DNA of 64,000 nucleotides from Oryzomonas sp. (lineage in GTDB: Bacteria; Desulfobacterota; Desulfuromonadia; Geobacterales; Pseudopelobacteraceae): contig JARLHN010000039.1 in the NCBI GenBank assembly GCA_031292255.1, forward strand, positions 50,020 to 114,019. The letters run 5' to 3'. The position numbers and the translations under genes are program-made. Below are positions 63,628 to 64,000 of the stretch, one piece after another (the first letter of the stretch is position 1; each line of letters opens with the position of its first letter). The notes beneath the pieces were generated by a model, which had not been told where the DNA came from, did not search any database, and was given only the letters and a program-made list of their open reading frames with translations.

Positions 63628-64000
63628 ATGAATCAAGCACATAATTCATTGTTGCGATCCTTGTTTGAAAGCAGCCCCGACGCTTGTCTTCTGATCGAGA
63701 ACAATCGCTTTATCAAGTGCAATCAGGCAGCGGTTGCCATGCTGTCTGCCGATTCCAAAGACCAGGTATATAACAGCCATCCTTCCGAAATATCCCCTCC
63801 CGTTCAACCGGATGGACGTAATTCCCATGAAAAAGCCGAAGAACTGTTGACGCAATTAAACACCGCCGGCTCGCTCCGTTTCGAATGGATGCATAAACGA
63901 CGTAATGGGGAGCCCTTCCATGTCGATGTTTCCCTCACGCTTCTCAGAGACGGCGATCGGAATCTCATCTACACGGTGTGGCACGACATAGCAGGTCTCA
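63628..64000 (+). CDS. PAS domain protein, N-terminal part (cut by window edge)
   Basis: The reading frame starts at the ATG at 63628 and has no stop before the window end. It encodes SLLRSLFESSPDACLLIENN, NQAAVAMLSADSKD and LRFEWMHKRRNGEPFHVDV, a classic PAS fold, ending in a VWHDIAG-type motif that normally leads to a kinase or cyclase domain. No good ribosome binding site is visible. The output domain is unknown. Confidence 0.75.
   Translation, partial: MNQAHNSLLRSLFESSPDACLLIENNRFIKCNQAAVAMLSADSKDQVYNSHPSEISPPVQPDGRNSHEKAEELLTQLNTAGSLRFEWMHKRRNGEPFHVDVSLTLLRDGDRNLIYTVWHDIAGL

Overview
The window looks like a chromosomal segment of a Geobacter-type bacterium (Desulfuromonadota, probably Geobacterales). 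The GC content is fairly high. There are many two-component and c-di-GMP proteins, DUF4388/PATAN and MshEN effectors, a GEMM-I riboswitch followed by an intrinsic terminator, a succinyl:acetate CoA-transferase-type enzyme, and a pgpH-ybeY-dgkA-corC-lnt cluster followed by prfB. The genus call is inference. No tRNA, rRNA, CRISPR array or transposase gene was seen.

Layout. 1-6500 is signalling: a cut-off membrane sensor, a minus-strand cheX / REC-histidine kinase / REC-HD-GYP set, a divergent sigma-54 response regulator, a small unknown gene and a DUF4388 protein. 6700-15000 holds small unknown genes, an AI-2E family permease, a promoter-GEMM riboswitch-terminator unit ahead of a Cys4 protein, a lipoprotein, and a minus-strand DUF3300 / DUF2950 / two-TM group. 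15200-24400 has a PilZ protein, an MshEN protein, a ChrA transporter, an outer-membrane protein, a decayed CheB-CheR-type kinase with its receiver, and a four-PAS hybrid kinase. 24700-30900 has a TraB/GumN protein, an MFS transporter, an Ig-like lipoprotein, a beta-barrel and small genes. 30990-38150 is the housekeeping cluster, ending in prfB with its +1 frameshift site. 38200-43000 has a SPOR-NlpC/P60 hydrolase, a DUF1015 protein, a sirtuin and an anchored unknown. 43000-50620 is a MacA-MacB-TolC efflux operon, a broken TetR regulator cut by a repeat, and a BaeSR-like pair. 50660-58700 has a TPR protein, a Ser/Thr-rich repeat protein, a Crp/Fnr regulator, a 48-residue RHH protein, the CoA-transferase and a divergent TetR. 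58800-64000 has an HDOD histidine kinase overlapping a REC-PAS-GGDEF-EAL protein, then a cut-off PAS protein.

How it fits together. A large share of the genes make, break or sense c-di-GMP-type signals: HD-GYP and GGDEF-EAL enzymes, PilZ and MshEN effectors, and the GEMM riboswitch. Threaded through the intergenic DNA are non-coding repeats. These include four complete 162-bp foldback copies (plus a remnant), a 186-bp element with perfect 18-bp terminal inverted repeats, and a 128-bp inverted-repeat element. At least two of them touch genes: one replaces the 5' part of a tetR gene and one supplies another tetR's stop codon. Two secreted-protein genes share a copied promoter block, and dgkA has no ATG, GTG or TTG start at the position its homology demands.
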